Below are positions 25,000-33,239 of a stretch of DNA of 64,000 nucleotides, piece after piece. How positions within the stretch are numbered: position 1 is the stretch's first letter; each line of letters begins with the position of its first letter. Origin of the DNA: Haloarcula marismortui ATCC 43049 (GTDB lineage: Archaea > Halobacteriota > Halobacteria > Halobacteriales > Haloarculaceae). The notes beneath the pieces are model-generated. The model was not told the origin of the DNA. It saw only the letters and a program-made list of their open reading frames with translations, and ran no database searches. A program made the position numbers and the translations under genes. The stretch is taken from positions 186,001 to 250,000 of the forward strand of contig NC_006396.1 of NCBI RefSeq assembly GCF_000011085.1, given 5' to 3'.

Positions 25000-26118
25000 T
25001 TACTCTGCGGACTCTGCTGCCTCTTCGACGTCGGGACTGTCCTCGGACGTATCGCTGCTAGTCGCTCCGTCTATATCTCCGTCGTCGGTTGTCGCACTGT
25101 CCACAGTGGCAGAGTTGTCGTCGGCTGTATCGGCCGCCGGCTCGGTATCGTCAGAATCGCTCCGTTCGATGGCTGGCTCCGTAGTGTCAGTGTCAGCTTC
25201 GAGCGATTCGGCCATCTCCGCCATTGCTGCAGCGGACTCGTCCGGCCGGTCTAGCACTGTCTCAGTGTGCATCCGCATCTCCTCGCTGGCCCGGATTGTT
25301 CCGTCCACCGTCGCGTTCTCGTGGAGTTCGACGGTCGTCCCGGAGATATCGCCCCAGACCTTCGCGCCCGGGCCGACGCGGACGGTGCCGCTGCGGGTCG
25401 TTACGTCCCCTTTGATCTCCGTGCCCCGGCCGACCACGATATCGTCTTTCGCGCGCAGGCTCCCGAAGACGACCGTATCACGGCCGACTTCGAGGGACTT
25501 CGCGCGGATGTTGCCGTGGAGTCGGCAGTCGTCGCCGACCGTCGCCGGCGTCGAGACGCGCCAGGCGTCGTCCGAGACGCTCGCACCGCGTGGAATCAGA
25601 ACCGGGTCGTGCTCGTCACTCCCGTCGTCTAACATCTCGTCGATTACCTCTTCGGCCGCGTCTTCCTCGCCGATGCGGAGGAGCTGTGAGAGGTAGACGA
25701 ACAGGAAGACGATGGTCGGCATCGGGTTGCGGATGACGATCCAGCCGTTCGCCTCGAACCCGTTCTCGATGTCCACGTCGTCGCCGATATCCAGGTCGCC
25801 AGCGACACGGAGTTCGCCGCCGATATGTACCCGTTCGCCGATGTAGGCGTCCTCGCCGACGAGCACGTTGTCCGCCACGTCGCACCACATATCGAGCCGA
25901 CAGTCACCTTCGGCTTCAATGTGGCCGCCAAAGCGGACTCGCTCGTCGGCGATGACTGTCCGCCCGCGCACGCCGAACTCCACGGTCGACTGGCCGCCGA
26001 CGATGACGTCACCGTCGGTCACCAGGTCGTGTTCCTCGACAGTCGTCCCGTCAGGAATGTCGAGTTCGGACAGCGGGTCGGAGCCGAGAGGCACGGTTTC
26101 TATAGCGGTTTCGTTCAT
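25000..26118 (-). CDS. Bactofilin-like polymer-forming protein with a membrane segment
   Basis: 372 residues. Two runs of beta-solenoid repeats (V-x-G-D, I-G-D-D) occupy about 20-125 and 185-275, as in polymer-forming cytoskeletal proteins. A hydrophobic segment (IRNPMPTIVFLFVYLSQLLR, about 128-147) interrupts them, followed by an acidic linker and a long Asp/Thr/Ser-rich tail. It may form a membrane-attached scaffold. A TTTAAT box only a few bases before the ATG hints that GTG 26094 could be the true, leaderless start. Confidence 0.75.
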   Translation of the reverse strand: MNETAIETVPLGSDPLSELDIPDGTTVEEHDLVTDGDVIVGGQSTVEFGVRGRTVIADERVRFGGHIEAEGDCRLDMWCDVADNVLVGEDAYIGERVHIGGELRVAGDLDIGDDVDIENGFEANGWIVIRNPMPTIVFLFVYLSQLLRIGEEDAAEEVIDEMLDDGSDEHDPVLIPRGASVSDDAWRVSTPATVGDDCRLHGNIRAKSLEVGRDTVVFGSLRAKDDIVVGRGTEIKGDVTTRSGTVRVGPGAKVWGDISGTTVELHENATVDGTIRASEEMRMHTETVLDRPDESAAAMAEMAESLEADTDTTEPAIERSDSDDTEPAADTADDNSATVDSATTDDGDIDGATSSDTSEDSPDVEEAAESAE

Positions 26119-26292
26119 ATTAAACCCTCATGACGTGCATGACGGGCGTCTGACGCGGGTCAGACGGGAACGGCATCGCCGCGGTTTCGCGCTGGCGGCA
26201 CAGTCAGTGGCGGGGTATCGAATCTCGACGATAGGGGAACGTGACAGCTGAGCGGCCATAACGAACTAATTCGCTGCTACAGTGACTCCAGT

Positions 26293-27129
26293 ATGTTACT
26301 CGAACGCCGCCACCTCTCGCTTGCACTTGTGGTGCTATTGATAGCATCCGCTGGCTGTAGCGGGCTGTTCGGCTCTGAAACGGGCACGGGCACATCTGAG
26401 ACACCGACCTCGGCTGATGCCAACGGCCCCGCACCCGGTTCGTCCGGCTTCGACGCGGGGGCCATCGAACGTGGACACTTTGAGACGCTGTCGAACTCGT
26501 CGTTTACCACCTCGCTGTCGTTCCAGCTTTCGACAGTCCGGGACGGGAAGAACCGGTCGGTGTTCATCAACCGAACCGTCGCTATCGACCGTGAGAGCGA
26601 CAGGTCGCTGGCGACGGGCGAACTGGTCCAGGCCAGCGGCGACACGCTGGCGACGACGACCTACACGGCTGACGGGACCACCGCCGAGCGTCGAGTCCTC
26701 ACCCGCGGTGACGACAGGAGGACGGACTACCGCTCGGCATCACCGCCGTACGATGGCCAGGTCCAGCCCGTCAACGAGAGCAGCGTCATCGACCGCTCAC
26801 TGCTCCAGTCGCTCGGGTCGGACATCAACTGGACCTACGCCGGAACCGAGACGGTTAACGGTGACAGCGTCTCGCGGTTCGAAGCGACCGGGAGCAACGT
26901 CACTGGCTTCGCGGCCGACAACGCTGTCTCGACGAACGTCTCGGCCAACGGGACGACGGACACGGCCAGTGCAACGGTTCTCGTTGATGAGGACGGCGTC
27001 GTCCGGTCGTTCCAGTACCGGGTGACCACCGAGCGGGACGGCCAGCCGGTGACGGTGACGCTGTCGCTCTCTGTCTCGCAGGTCGACGACACCACCGTTG
27101 CGGAACCGGACTGGCTGGCGAACGCGTAG
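26293..27129 (+). CDS. Secreted lipoprotein (DUF7537-like)
   Basis: 278 residues with signal MLLERRHLSLALVVLLIASAGC, the lipobox S-A-G-C placing the lipid at Cys22. A low-complexity Gly/Thr/Ser linker (25-55) follows, then a beta-rich domain with repeated V/T strands (FTTSLSFQLSTV, TTTYTADGTTAERRV, SVSRFEATGSNVTG) of the kind found in LolA/LppX-like lipid carriers. I recall it as DUF7537, common in haloarchaea. The ligand is unknown. Confidence 0.72.
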   Translation: MLLERRHLSLALVVLLIASAGCSGLFGSETGTGTSETPTSADANGPAPGSSGFDAGAIERGHFETLSNSSFTTSLSFQLSTVRDGKNRSVFINRTVAIDRESDRSLATGELVQASGDTLATTTYTADGTTAERRVLTRGDDRRTDYRSASPPYDGQVQPVNESSVIDRSLLQSLGSDINWTYAGTETVNGDSVSRFEATGSNVTGFAADNAVSTNVSANGTTDTASATVLVDEDGVVRSFQYRVTTERDGQPVTVTLSLSVSQVDDTTVAEPDWLANA

Positions 27130-27151
27130 CGCCGGTAACCGACGGCAAAGA

Positions 27152-28612
27152 CTACAGCGACTGCCCGGCGCTGAACTGTCTGGCGACCCACTCTGCACTG
27201 TCGAGCGTCTCGACGCTGTGCTGCAGGCGCGAAAGCCGGTCACTGGTTTCAGCTTCGTCCAGTTCCAACGCCCGCTCGATGGCGTCCGCAATCGCCTCGA
27301 TGTCGTGTGGATTGACCGTCAGCGCACCGTCGAGATGGGTCGCCGCGCCAGCTAGTTCGCTCAACACGAGCGCCCCATCGCCATCGGTACAGGCGACCGG
27401 GTACTCGTGGGCGACGAGGTTCATCCCGTCGCGGTGGGGCGTCACGACCGCGACCTCTGCGGCCCGGTACAGCCCGGCGAGCGTCTCGTTGTCGAGGTTG
27501 GCCTCGGTGTAGACGATGGGTTGCCAGTCGTCGGTTCCGAACCGGTCGTTGACGCGTTCGATGGCGTCGACGACGTCCGCTCGGTACCGTCGGTAGGCGG
27601 CGATTCCCTCCCGTGTTCGGCTCGCCTTCTGCACGTACGTGAAGTCGCCTCGCAGGTCCGGCCGCCGGTCCCAGAGGTGTGCCAACGCCTCAATCCGCTC
27701 GGGGATGCCCTTCGAGTAGTCAAGCCGTTCGACGCCGAGCGCGAGACGGATTGACGTGTCCGAGCGGCTGCCGCCCAGTACGGTATCCCGGATACTGGCC
27801 ACATCAGTGGCCCGCGCTCGGTCCCGAACCCCCCCGACGTCGATACCCAGCGGGTTCGCGACGGCGCGCGTCCTGTCACCGTCGCGAGTAACTGTCCCGC
27901 TGTCCGTGTCGACGGTCGCCGCAGGGAACGCGCTGTCGACGCAGTGCAGGAACTGCTCGGCGTACCCTGCCGTGTGAAAACCGATGATGTCACAGGCCAG
28001 CAATCCGTCAAGCAGCGCGTCGCTGTGGGGGCAGTGCCGGAACACCGACGGCGCGGGCCAGGGGATATGCCAGAACTGCAACAACGTCGCATCTGGCCGT
28101 CGCTCCCGGACCAGTCTGGGCGCGAGCGCTAGGTGGTAGTCTTGGAACCAGACCGGCTGGCCCGCATCGGCGACCGTATCGACGGCCTCAGCAAACTGCT
28201 CGTTGACGGCGCGGTACTGCTCCCAGTAGGCCGGCTCTGCCCATATCCGACCCGTATCCTCGTGGCAGAGCGGCCAGAGCACTTGGTTGGCGTAGCCGTA
28301 GTAATAGCCCTGCACCGCCGCGTCGGAGAGCGGGACGCGTTTCAGGTCGTACGCGGGGTCAGATGGCGGTACTTCCACGATGCCTTCGTCGGCGACGGCC
28401 ATGTCGGCGTCGCCGCTACCCCAGGCGACCCAGGTACCGCCCCGTGACTGCATCACCGGGTCGAGTGCGCTTGTCAGGCCACCGGCTGCGGACTGGACCT
28501 GTATCTCGCCGTCGTCGTCCTGCTCGTGGCTATACGGTTCGCGGTTCGAGACGACCACGAGCGAGTCCGGAACGGCATCGTTCTGCGCGTTTCCTGACAC
28601 TCCCGGGCCCAT
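27152..28612 (-). CDS. otsA: Trehalose-6-phosphate synthase
   Basis: GT20 enzyme joining UDP-glucose and glucose-6-phosphate. Motifs seen: LVVVSNREPY near the start, WFQDYHLALAPRL, HIPWPAPSVFRHCPH, GVERLDYSKGIPERIEAL, and VTPHRDGMNLVAHEY. Residues before MGPG are not halophilic, so ATG 28612 is preferred over 28672, 28687 and 28816. A GGTATAAG box (28734-28740, minus) is the probable promoter. No phosphatase (OtsB) gene is next to it. In haloarchaea trehalose and sulfotrehalose are osmolytes (family knowledge). Confidence 0.92.
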   Translation of the reverse strand: MGPGVSGNAQNDAVPDSLVVVSNREPYSHEQDDDGEIQVQSAAGGLTSALDPVMQSRGGTWVAWGSGDADMAVADEGIVEVPPSDPAYDLKRVPLSDAAVQGYYYGYANQVLWPLCHEDTGRIWAEPAYWEQYRAVNEQFAEAVDTVADAGQPVWFQDYHLALAPRLVRERRPDATLLQFWHIPWPAPSVFRHCPHSDALLDGLLACDIIGFHTAGYAEQFLHCVDSAFPAATVDTDSGTVTRDGDRTRAVANPLGIDVGGVRDRARATDVASIRDTVLGGSRSDTSIRLALGVERLDYSKGIPERIEALAHLWDRRPDLRGDFTYVQKASRTREGIAAYRRYRADVVDAIERVNDRFGTDDWQPIVYTEANLDNETLAGLYRAAEVAVVTPHRDGMNLVAHEYPVACTDGDGALVLSELAGAATHLDGALTVNPHDIEAIADAIERALELDEAETSDRLSRLQHSVETLDSAEWVARQFSAGQSL

Positions 28613-28733
28613 TTGCCGCTGGTAAGGACTGCCCCGTCTTGAGGCTGTCGTGGAGCGCTGGCGTAGCGACATAGCGTAACAAGTCATCGCTGCCTGTGAA
28701 GCCCGCCATCTGTGTCTGACGGTAAGAGAAAAC

Positions 28734-28740
28734 TTATACC
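28734..28740 (-). promoter_or_regulatory. TATA box of otsA
   Basis: GTATAAG on the minus strand. It lies about 125 bases before the chosen start and about 50 bases before ATG 28687; either the leader is long or the protein starts earlier than the composition suggests. Confidence 0.45.
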
Positions 28741-28765
28741 GGAGGCCTCGAAAGAAAAGGGTGAA

Positions 28766-28813
28766 AGCCGAAAGGGCACCCGGGTAGGGGTACACGGACG
28801 TGCCATTTCGGCT
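28766..28813. ncRNA. Strong hairpin, candidate small RNA or cis-regulatory structure
   Basis: Left arm 28766-28779 and right arm 28800-28813 pair over 8 bp (AGCCGAAA/TTTCGGCT) and 5 bp (GGCAC/GTGCC), with one G-A mismatch, and a 20-base loop 28780-28799. Strand is not determined. It matches no RNA family I know. It may be a transcript, a terminator-like element or a protein site. Confidence 0.4.
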
Positions 28814-28941
28814 CAACTCGGTTTATCTGGACACGAATTCGGCAGCGAGAGCTACGCTGTGGGGCATTTGTGTGTGGGTGCGATGTGACTGGCTCGGTGA
28901 ACAAGACAGAAACACGCCCCCCGCGTAGTGCGTGACGAGAA

Positions 28942-29634
28942 ATGGAATTTCGCACCTGGGAACCAGTGTACGAGGCTATCCTCGACGACTTCGGCTACCC
29001 TCGTGACGGCGACGAACGCGCCTGTGACCGCTTCGTCGAACTGCTCGGTGACGACAGGACGTACGACCCGGCGAGTCTTGGACTCGACGGCGCAGCGGTC
29101 GCCGTCGCCGGGGCCGGCCCGTCGCTCGAATCCGAGGCCGACCGGGCAGCCGACGCCGATGTGGTACTCGCGGCCTCCACGGCCGCCGACCGCCTCCGGG
29201 CGGAAGGCGTCGCCATTGACTGCATGGTCACGGATCTGGACAAGAACGCCGACGCCGGGCGGGAACTGACAGCTGCCGGGACACCAGTCGTCGCCCACGC
29301 TCACGGTGACAACATCCCCGCACTGGAAACACACATTCCGGCCTACGACAGCGAGTTCGTTGTGCCGACGACACAGGCGGCCCCTGCCTCGCCGGTCCGC
29401 AACTACGGCGGCTTCACTGATGGCGACCGTGCTGCGTTCTTCGCGGACCAGTTCGGTGCTGCCTCGCTGGTGTTCCCCGGCTGGGACTTCGAGGACCCGT
29501 CTGTGACGGCCGAAAAGCGCCAGAAACTCCGCTGGGCCGAGCGCCTGCTGCGCTGGCTGGAACAGCGCCGCGGCGAGCGATTCGACGTGCTTGACGGCCG
29601 ACGCGACGATATTGAGCCGGTCGCTACCGACTGA
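28942..29634 (+). CDS. mptE: 6-hydroxymethyl-7,8-dihydropterin pyrophosphokinase, MptE type
   Basis: Archaeal MptE activates the pterin for tetrahydromethanopterin or folate formation; it replaces bacterial FolK. 230 residues in the DUF115 family with the features VAVAGAGPSLESEA, DVVLAASTAADRL, and CMVTDLDKNADAG with conserved Asp residues, plus HAHGDNIPAL. Immediately followed by a Mer-like gene on the opposite strand; a dihydropteroate synthase lies 6 kb downstream. Confidence 0.93.
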   Translation: MEFRTWEPVYEAILDDFGYPRDGDERACDRFVELLGDDRTYDPASLGLDGAAVAVAGAGPSLESEADRAADADVVLAASTAADRLRAEGVAIDCMVTDLDKNADAGRELTAAGTPVVAHAHGDNIPALETHIPAYDSEFVVPTTQAAPASPVRNYGGFTDGDRAAFFADQFGAASLVFPGWDFEDPSVTAEKRQKLRWAERLLRWLEQRRGERFDVLDGRRDDIEPVATD

Positions 29635-29649
29635 AACCGACTCGCAGAC

Positions 29650-30648
29650 TCAGGGCGCTAACACGTCGATGGTCGTGTCGATAGTGTCTCGTTCTGCAGC
29701 GCGGGGGAACGAGATGTTGATTGCGTCCACGCCATCGATGTCCTCGAACTGTGCGATGCGGTCGCGACAGTCCTCGGGCGTGCCGGCAACGGCAATGCTG
29801 TCCAGTAGCTCGTCGCTGATGGCATCGACGGCGGCCCCCTTGTTGCCCGACCCCCACTGCTCAGCGATTTCGTAGGCGGTGTCCTCGTATCCCTGCCGGG
29901 CCAGCGCGTCGCGGTAGAAGGTCCCCATCCCGCCGATGTAGAAGGCCACGTGCTGACGGGCCAGTTCGCGGGCCTGCTCCCGGTCGTCCATCGCACAGCA
30001 GGTCAGCGACAGCGTCACTCGTTGGTCGGCGCGGTCGCGGTCGCCGAGGTCCGCGCCGTGCTCGAAGTCTTCCAGCCGGTCCCGCAAGCCGTCCGCGGTC
30101 AGCATGAGTGCGTGCCAGCCGTCGGCGAAGCGACCGGCGAGTTCGACCGACTTCGGGCCGAGACCACCGGCATCTACGGGCGGCGCGGGTTCGGGCGGCT
30201 CACAGCGCAGTCGGAACCCGGACAGCGAAAAGATGTCTCCGTCGTAGTCGACCGTTTCCCCGGAGAGCACCTGTTTCATGATGTCGACGGTCTCCCGCGT
30301 GTACTTGAGCGGGCTCTCGAACTCACGGCCGTGCCAGCCCTCGATGACGATAGGCCCGGAGGGTCCGACGCCGGCGCGGAAGCGGCCGTCCGAGACTTCC
30401 TGTAACGTCGCCGCGGTCTGGCCGAGCAGCGCCGGCGACCGCGAGTACACGTTCAGAATCGAGGAGCCGAGGCCGACCGTCGACGTATGTTCGGCAATAC
30501 TGGTCAGCGTCGTCACCGCGTCCCGCCCCCACGTTTCTGGGAGCCAGACCCGGTCGTAACCTCGGTCCTCGGCCTGCTGGCTCATCCCGACGAGCGTGTC
30601 GACCGACGGCTGGGCTGCGACCGGGAGATACACGTCTCGCGCTGTCAT
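29650..30648 (-). CDS. Luciferase-like F420-dependent oxidoreductase (Mer-like)
   Basis: 332 residues from ATG 30648, which has a clear GGAGGG site just upstream. The start VYLPVAAQPSVDTLVGMSQQAEDRGYDRVWLPETWGRDAVT is the TIM-barrel luciferase-like (LLM) pattern with the usual W-L-P-E-T. Conserved GSSILNVYSRSPALLGQTAATL and AGVGPSGPIVIEGWHG also fit. Such proteins reduce methylene-tetrahydromethanopterin (Mer) or other substrates with F420; haloarchaeal assignments vary, so the substrate is not fixed. Confidence 0.86.
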   Translation of the reverse strand: MTARDVYLPVAAQPSVDTLVGMSQQAEDRGYDRVWLPETWGRDAVTTLTSIAEHTSTVGLGSSILNVYSRSPALLGQTAATLQEVSDGRFRAGVGPSGPIVIEGWHGREFESPLKYTRETVDIMKQVLSGETVDYDGDIFSLSGFRLRCEPPEPAPPVDAGGLGPKSVELAGRFADGWHALMLTADGLRDRLEDFEHGADLGDRDRADQRVTLSLTCCAMDDREQARELARQHVAFYIGGMGTFYRDALARQGYEDTAYEIAEQWGSGNKGAAVDAISDELLDSIAVAGTPEDCRDRIAQFEDIDGVDAINISFPRAAERDTIDTTIDVLAP

Positions 30649-30863
30649 CTGTCGCCCTCCACGCGTTGTGCGGTGACCGGGCAGACTCCTGTTAGCGACT
30701 GGAACATATGTATCTGAGACATGGCTCGCAGTGCGGCCGCACGGGAGATAAAGCCACATGAGAGGGGGAGTGTCGCCCGTTGTCCGCGGTTTATTGACAG
30801 GGGGGTGACCGGGTTGGCAGCGTTTCGGGAGAGGAGACTGCGGACCTGACGGCAGCCGAAATG

Positions 30864-30871
30864 TATATTAT
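30864..30871 (+). promoter_or_regulatory. TATA box of the SMR gene
   Basis: TATATTAT is 29-36 bases before GTG 30900, supporting that start with a leader of only a few bases and excluding ATG 30861. Confidence 0.5.
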
Positions 30872-30899
30872 CTGTTCTCAATTCTCGGCGAGTGAACCC

Positions 30900-31232
30900 G
30901 TGAATCCCTATGCCCTCCTCGGAGCCGCGATTGTGTCCGAACTGCTCGGGACAACGTCGCTGAAACTCTCGGAAGGCTTCTCACGCCCTGTCCCCAGCCT
31001 CGGGGTCGTCGTCGGCTACGGCCTGGCGTTCTATCTGGTGTCGCTGACGCTTGAAGACCTCCCCATCGGCGTTGTCTACGGCACCTGGGCCGCGCTGGGA
31101 ATCGTCGGTGTGGCCGCAATCGGAATTGTCGTGTTCGACGAGCCTATCGACCTCCCCGGTGCTGTCGGCATCCTGCTCATCATCATCGGTGTGTACTGTG
31201 TCAACGTCCTCTCGGAGATGTCTGCGCACTGA
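30900..31232 (+). CDS. Small multidrug resistance (SMR/EmrE-like) transporter
   Basis: Start GTG 30900 gives MNPYALLGAAIVSELLGTTSLKLSEGFSR, exactly the length and layout of EmrE (110 residues). Four helices and the essential glutamate E14 in the first helix are present. EmrE exchanges drugs or quaternary ammonium compounds for protons as an antiparallel dimer. No second SMR gene is adjacent, so a homodimer is expected. Haloarchaeal substrates are unknown. Confidence 0.93.
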   Translation: MNPYALLGAAIVSELLGTTSLKLSEGFSRPVPSLGVVVGYGLAFYLVSLTLEDLPIGVVYGTWAALGIVGVAAIGIVVFDEPIDLPGAVGILLIIIGVYCVNVLSEMSAH

Positions 31233-31309
31233 GCGGGACCCGGTCACGACACGCCCAGCGTCGAGAGCGCGCCCGTGCCTGACGGCTGTGTGCCTGACTC
31301 GGCGACCGG

Positions 31310-31316
31310 CTATATG
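31310..31316 (+). promoter_or_regulatory. TATA box of the HAD phosphatase gene
   Basis: CTATATG, about 28 bases before ATG 31341; a leaderless transcript is expected. Confidence 0.5.
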
Positions 31317-31340
31317 AGGCACCCGGTTCTACGGGTGCCT
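31317..31340 (+). promoter_or_regulatory. Perfect 9-bp inverted repeat between TATA box and start codon
   Basis: AGGCACCCG (31317-31325), spacer GTTCTA, CGGGTGCCT (31332-31340). It fills exactly the space from the TATA box to the ATG. A bound repressor would block polymerase loading; if transcribed it would form a hairpin ending at the start codon. Confidence 0.55.
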
Positions 31341-32021
31341 ATGCCGTTCGACCCGGACCGCGTGACGACGATCACATTCGACTCGTACAGCACCATCGTC
31401 GACGTTGAGGCCGCCCAGAAAGCCCTCGCCGACCGGGTAGACGACCCCCAACCGGTATCCCGGCTCTGGCGCTCCCGCTCGCTGGCGTACACGTTCCTCG
31501 CGAACCAGATTGACGCTTACAAGCCGTTCTACGAGATGAACCGCGATGCGCTCCAGTACGCAGTAGATGCTCACGGTGTCGACATCACGACCGAAGAGCG
31601 CGACGAGATTCTCGCAGTCTATCACGAACTCGACGTGTTCGACGACGTTCGTGACGGCATGAACAAACTCTACGACGCCGGCTACGACCTCTATGTCGTC
31701 TCGAACGGCAACCCCGAGATGCTCGACTCCATGGTTGAGTTCGCCGGCATCGGCGGCCTGCTCGAAGACACCGTCAGCGCCGACGAGATCCAGACGTTCA
31801 AGCCAGCAGCAGAGCTGTACCGTCACGCAGCGGAGCGAACGGCGACCAACATCGAGGAGATCGCCCACGTCACCGCAGGCTATTTCGACGTGTACGGGGC
31901 GATGCACGCCGGGATGCAGGGTGTCTGGGTCAACCGCGACGACGGCCCGTGGGACGCCTTCGCCGGCCAGCCAGACCTCACTATCGGGTCGTTCCACGAC
32001 CTTCACGACGAACTGACCTGA
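31341..32021 (+). CDS. HAD-superfamily hydrolase (haloacid dehalogenase type II-like)
   Basis: 226 residues from ATG 31341. The nucleophile motif is ITFDSYSTIVD, with D at the first position and a Ser instead of the more common second Asp, as in haloacid dehalogenases. The cap domain follows, then motif II VVSNGNPEM, motif III K (FKPAAELYRHA), and motif IV as G-Y-F-D-V-Y-G-A rather than the usual DD. The reaction could be dehalogenation of 2-haloacids or hydrolysis of phosphates; the motif set favours the dehalogenase-like subgroup. Confidence 0.85.
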   Translation: MPFDPDRVTTITFDSYSTIVDVEAAQKALADRVDDPQPVSRLWRSRSLAYTFLANQIDAYKPFYEMNRDALQYAVDAHGVDITTEERDEILAVYHELDVFDDVRDGMNKLYDAGYDLYVVSNGNPEMLDSMVEFAGIGGLLEDTVSADEIQTFKPAAELYRHAAERTATNIEEIAHVTAGYFDVYGAMHAGMQGVWVNRDDGPWDAFAGQPDLTIGSFHDLHDELT

Positions 32022-32374
32022 GGAGTCGAACCGGTATATTGTGGTTCCGGTTGGGCGGGTCTATCGAGGGAGGCAGAACGCCCTGTTCGGAATCACTGTC
32101 CGTACCCGGCGTAGAATTGCTAGAAAACCAATGGAGTCGATCGGAGCGGCACTCTCGGCCGAACAACCTTCGAGTGAGAGCGAGGATAGCCGTTCGGTCA
32201 GGAGACGTGTTGGAGGTGGCTTGAGGAAACTGTCCCAATCAGAACAGTCGCTCAATCAGGTCCTCATCCGTGTCTCACCGCTCACAGTGGTGGGTGAAGC
32301 TATTCGCCGTCAAGCGCATGTATCCACTATCTCGGATCAACATAGCAAGCTACCAGTCCGACAATTCAGTATCA
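32022..32374. other. 353-base interval after the HAD gene without a recognisable gene
   Basis: A TATATT (about 32034-32039) inside an inverted repeat GAACC...GGTTC (32028-32032 and 32043-32047) looks promoter-like, but the frame opening at 32041 gives a basic, non-halophilic peptide. I see no hairpin terminator. Confidence 0.4.
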
Positions 32375-33028
32375 CTACCCGCGCATAAGCTTCAACACTT
32401 CGTCGACGACATCGGTTTCGACGGCGAGAATATACTGCTCCTCAGCCTTCAGAACCGTATCAGCTCCCGCGAGTTCCGTTCGGTCCGCCGTCGAGATCAG
32501 CAGGCTGCCGGACGGAAGCGCAATTTCGTCGAGACGACGCCCCGCCACAGGAGCGGACGGGGCGACGGTTACCTTGATGATATCGAGGTCTGCGGTCGGA
32601 TAGACGAGTGTCCGGATGTCTTCCCCGGTCAGGATATCTGCCGCGTGGTCCCCACCGAGATATTCGGGTAGCAGCGTTGCGTCGACGACTTCATCGTACT
32701 CATGATCCGCCTCCGTCTCCGCTCTCGCGATGGTCCGAATCGAGGGCGCGTACTGCTGGGCTTCCATGCAGATGGCGAGGTTCGTGCCCGGTTCGTCGGT
32801 GAGCGCTGCGATAGCGTCGGCCTCGGCCAGGTCGGCCTGTTGCAGAATCGACGGTCGCGTGGCGTCACCGTGGATGACCGGCCCGATATACGCATCTGAC
32901 AGCGCCTCGACGCGCTCCTCGTCGGACTCGATCAGCAGTACGTCGTGACCCTGATCGACGAGGTTTTCGGCGGTCTGTTTCCCGACGCGGCCGCCGCCGG
33001 CGATGACGAATCGCTTTGTCTGGGCCAT
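32375..33028 (-). CDS. TrkA-like RCK protein (KTN-TrkA-C), copy 1
   Basis: 217 residues. N-terminal Rossmann (KTN) domain with GGGRVGKQTAENL (NAD(H) motif), DVLLIESDEERV, then a TrkA-C domain (VAPSAPVAGRRLDEIALP) ending VDEVLKLMRG. TrkA proteins gate transporters in response to nucleotides and ions. It is divergent from the APC permease gene, and a second 217-residue RCK gene follows that permease. Confidence 0.9.
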   Translation of the reverse strand: MAQTKRFVIAGGGRVGKQTAENLVDQGHDVLLIESDEERVEALSDAYIGPVIHGDATRPSILQQADLAEADAIAALTDEPGTNLAICMEAQQYAPSIRTIARAETEADHEYDEVVDATLLPEYLGGDHAADILTGEDIRTLVYPTADLDIIKVTVAPSAPVAGRRLDEIALPSGSLLISTADRTELAGADTVLKAEEQYILAVETDVVDEVLKLMRG

Positions 33029-33239
33029 TAGCCTACTGTTGACAACGTGCCATCTTCAATGCCCCGACAGTTCCAACCGACTGAGAACACAGTCGGCCGT
33101 ACTGGGGGCCAGTCAGCAGAAGCTTTTATCAAATCCCCTCACAGTTCTTACAATAGAAGAACTCACCCCGGTACTCAAATGGACCGAATAGAGTACATAC
33201 AGCGTATGATGGACGGCGCGCCGATTACAAACAGGATGC

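Larger units (their letters stand above)
28613..28941. other. Divergent region between otsA and mptE with a strong hairpin
   Basis: 329 bases. Contains the otsA TATA box (minus, 28734-28740), the hairpin at 28766-28813, and a TTTATC box near 28818-28830 that could serve mptE. No short ORF with halophilic composition is visible. Confidence 0.5.
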
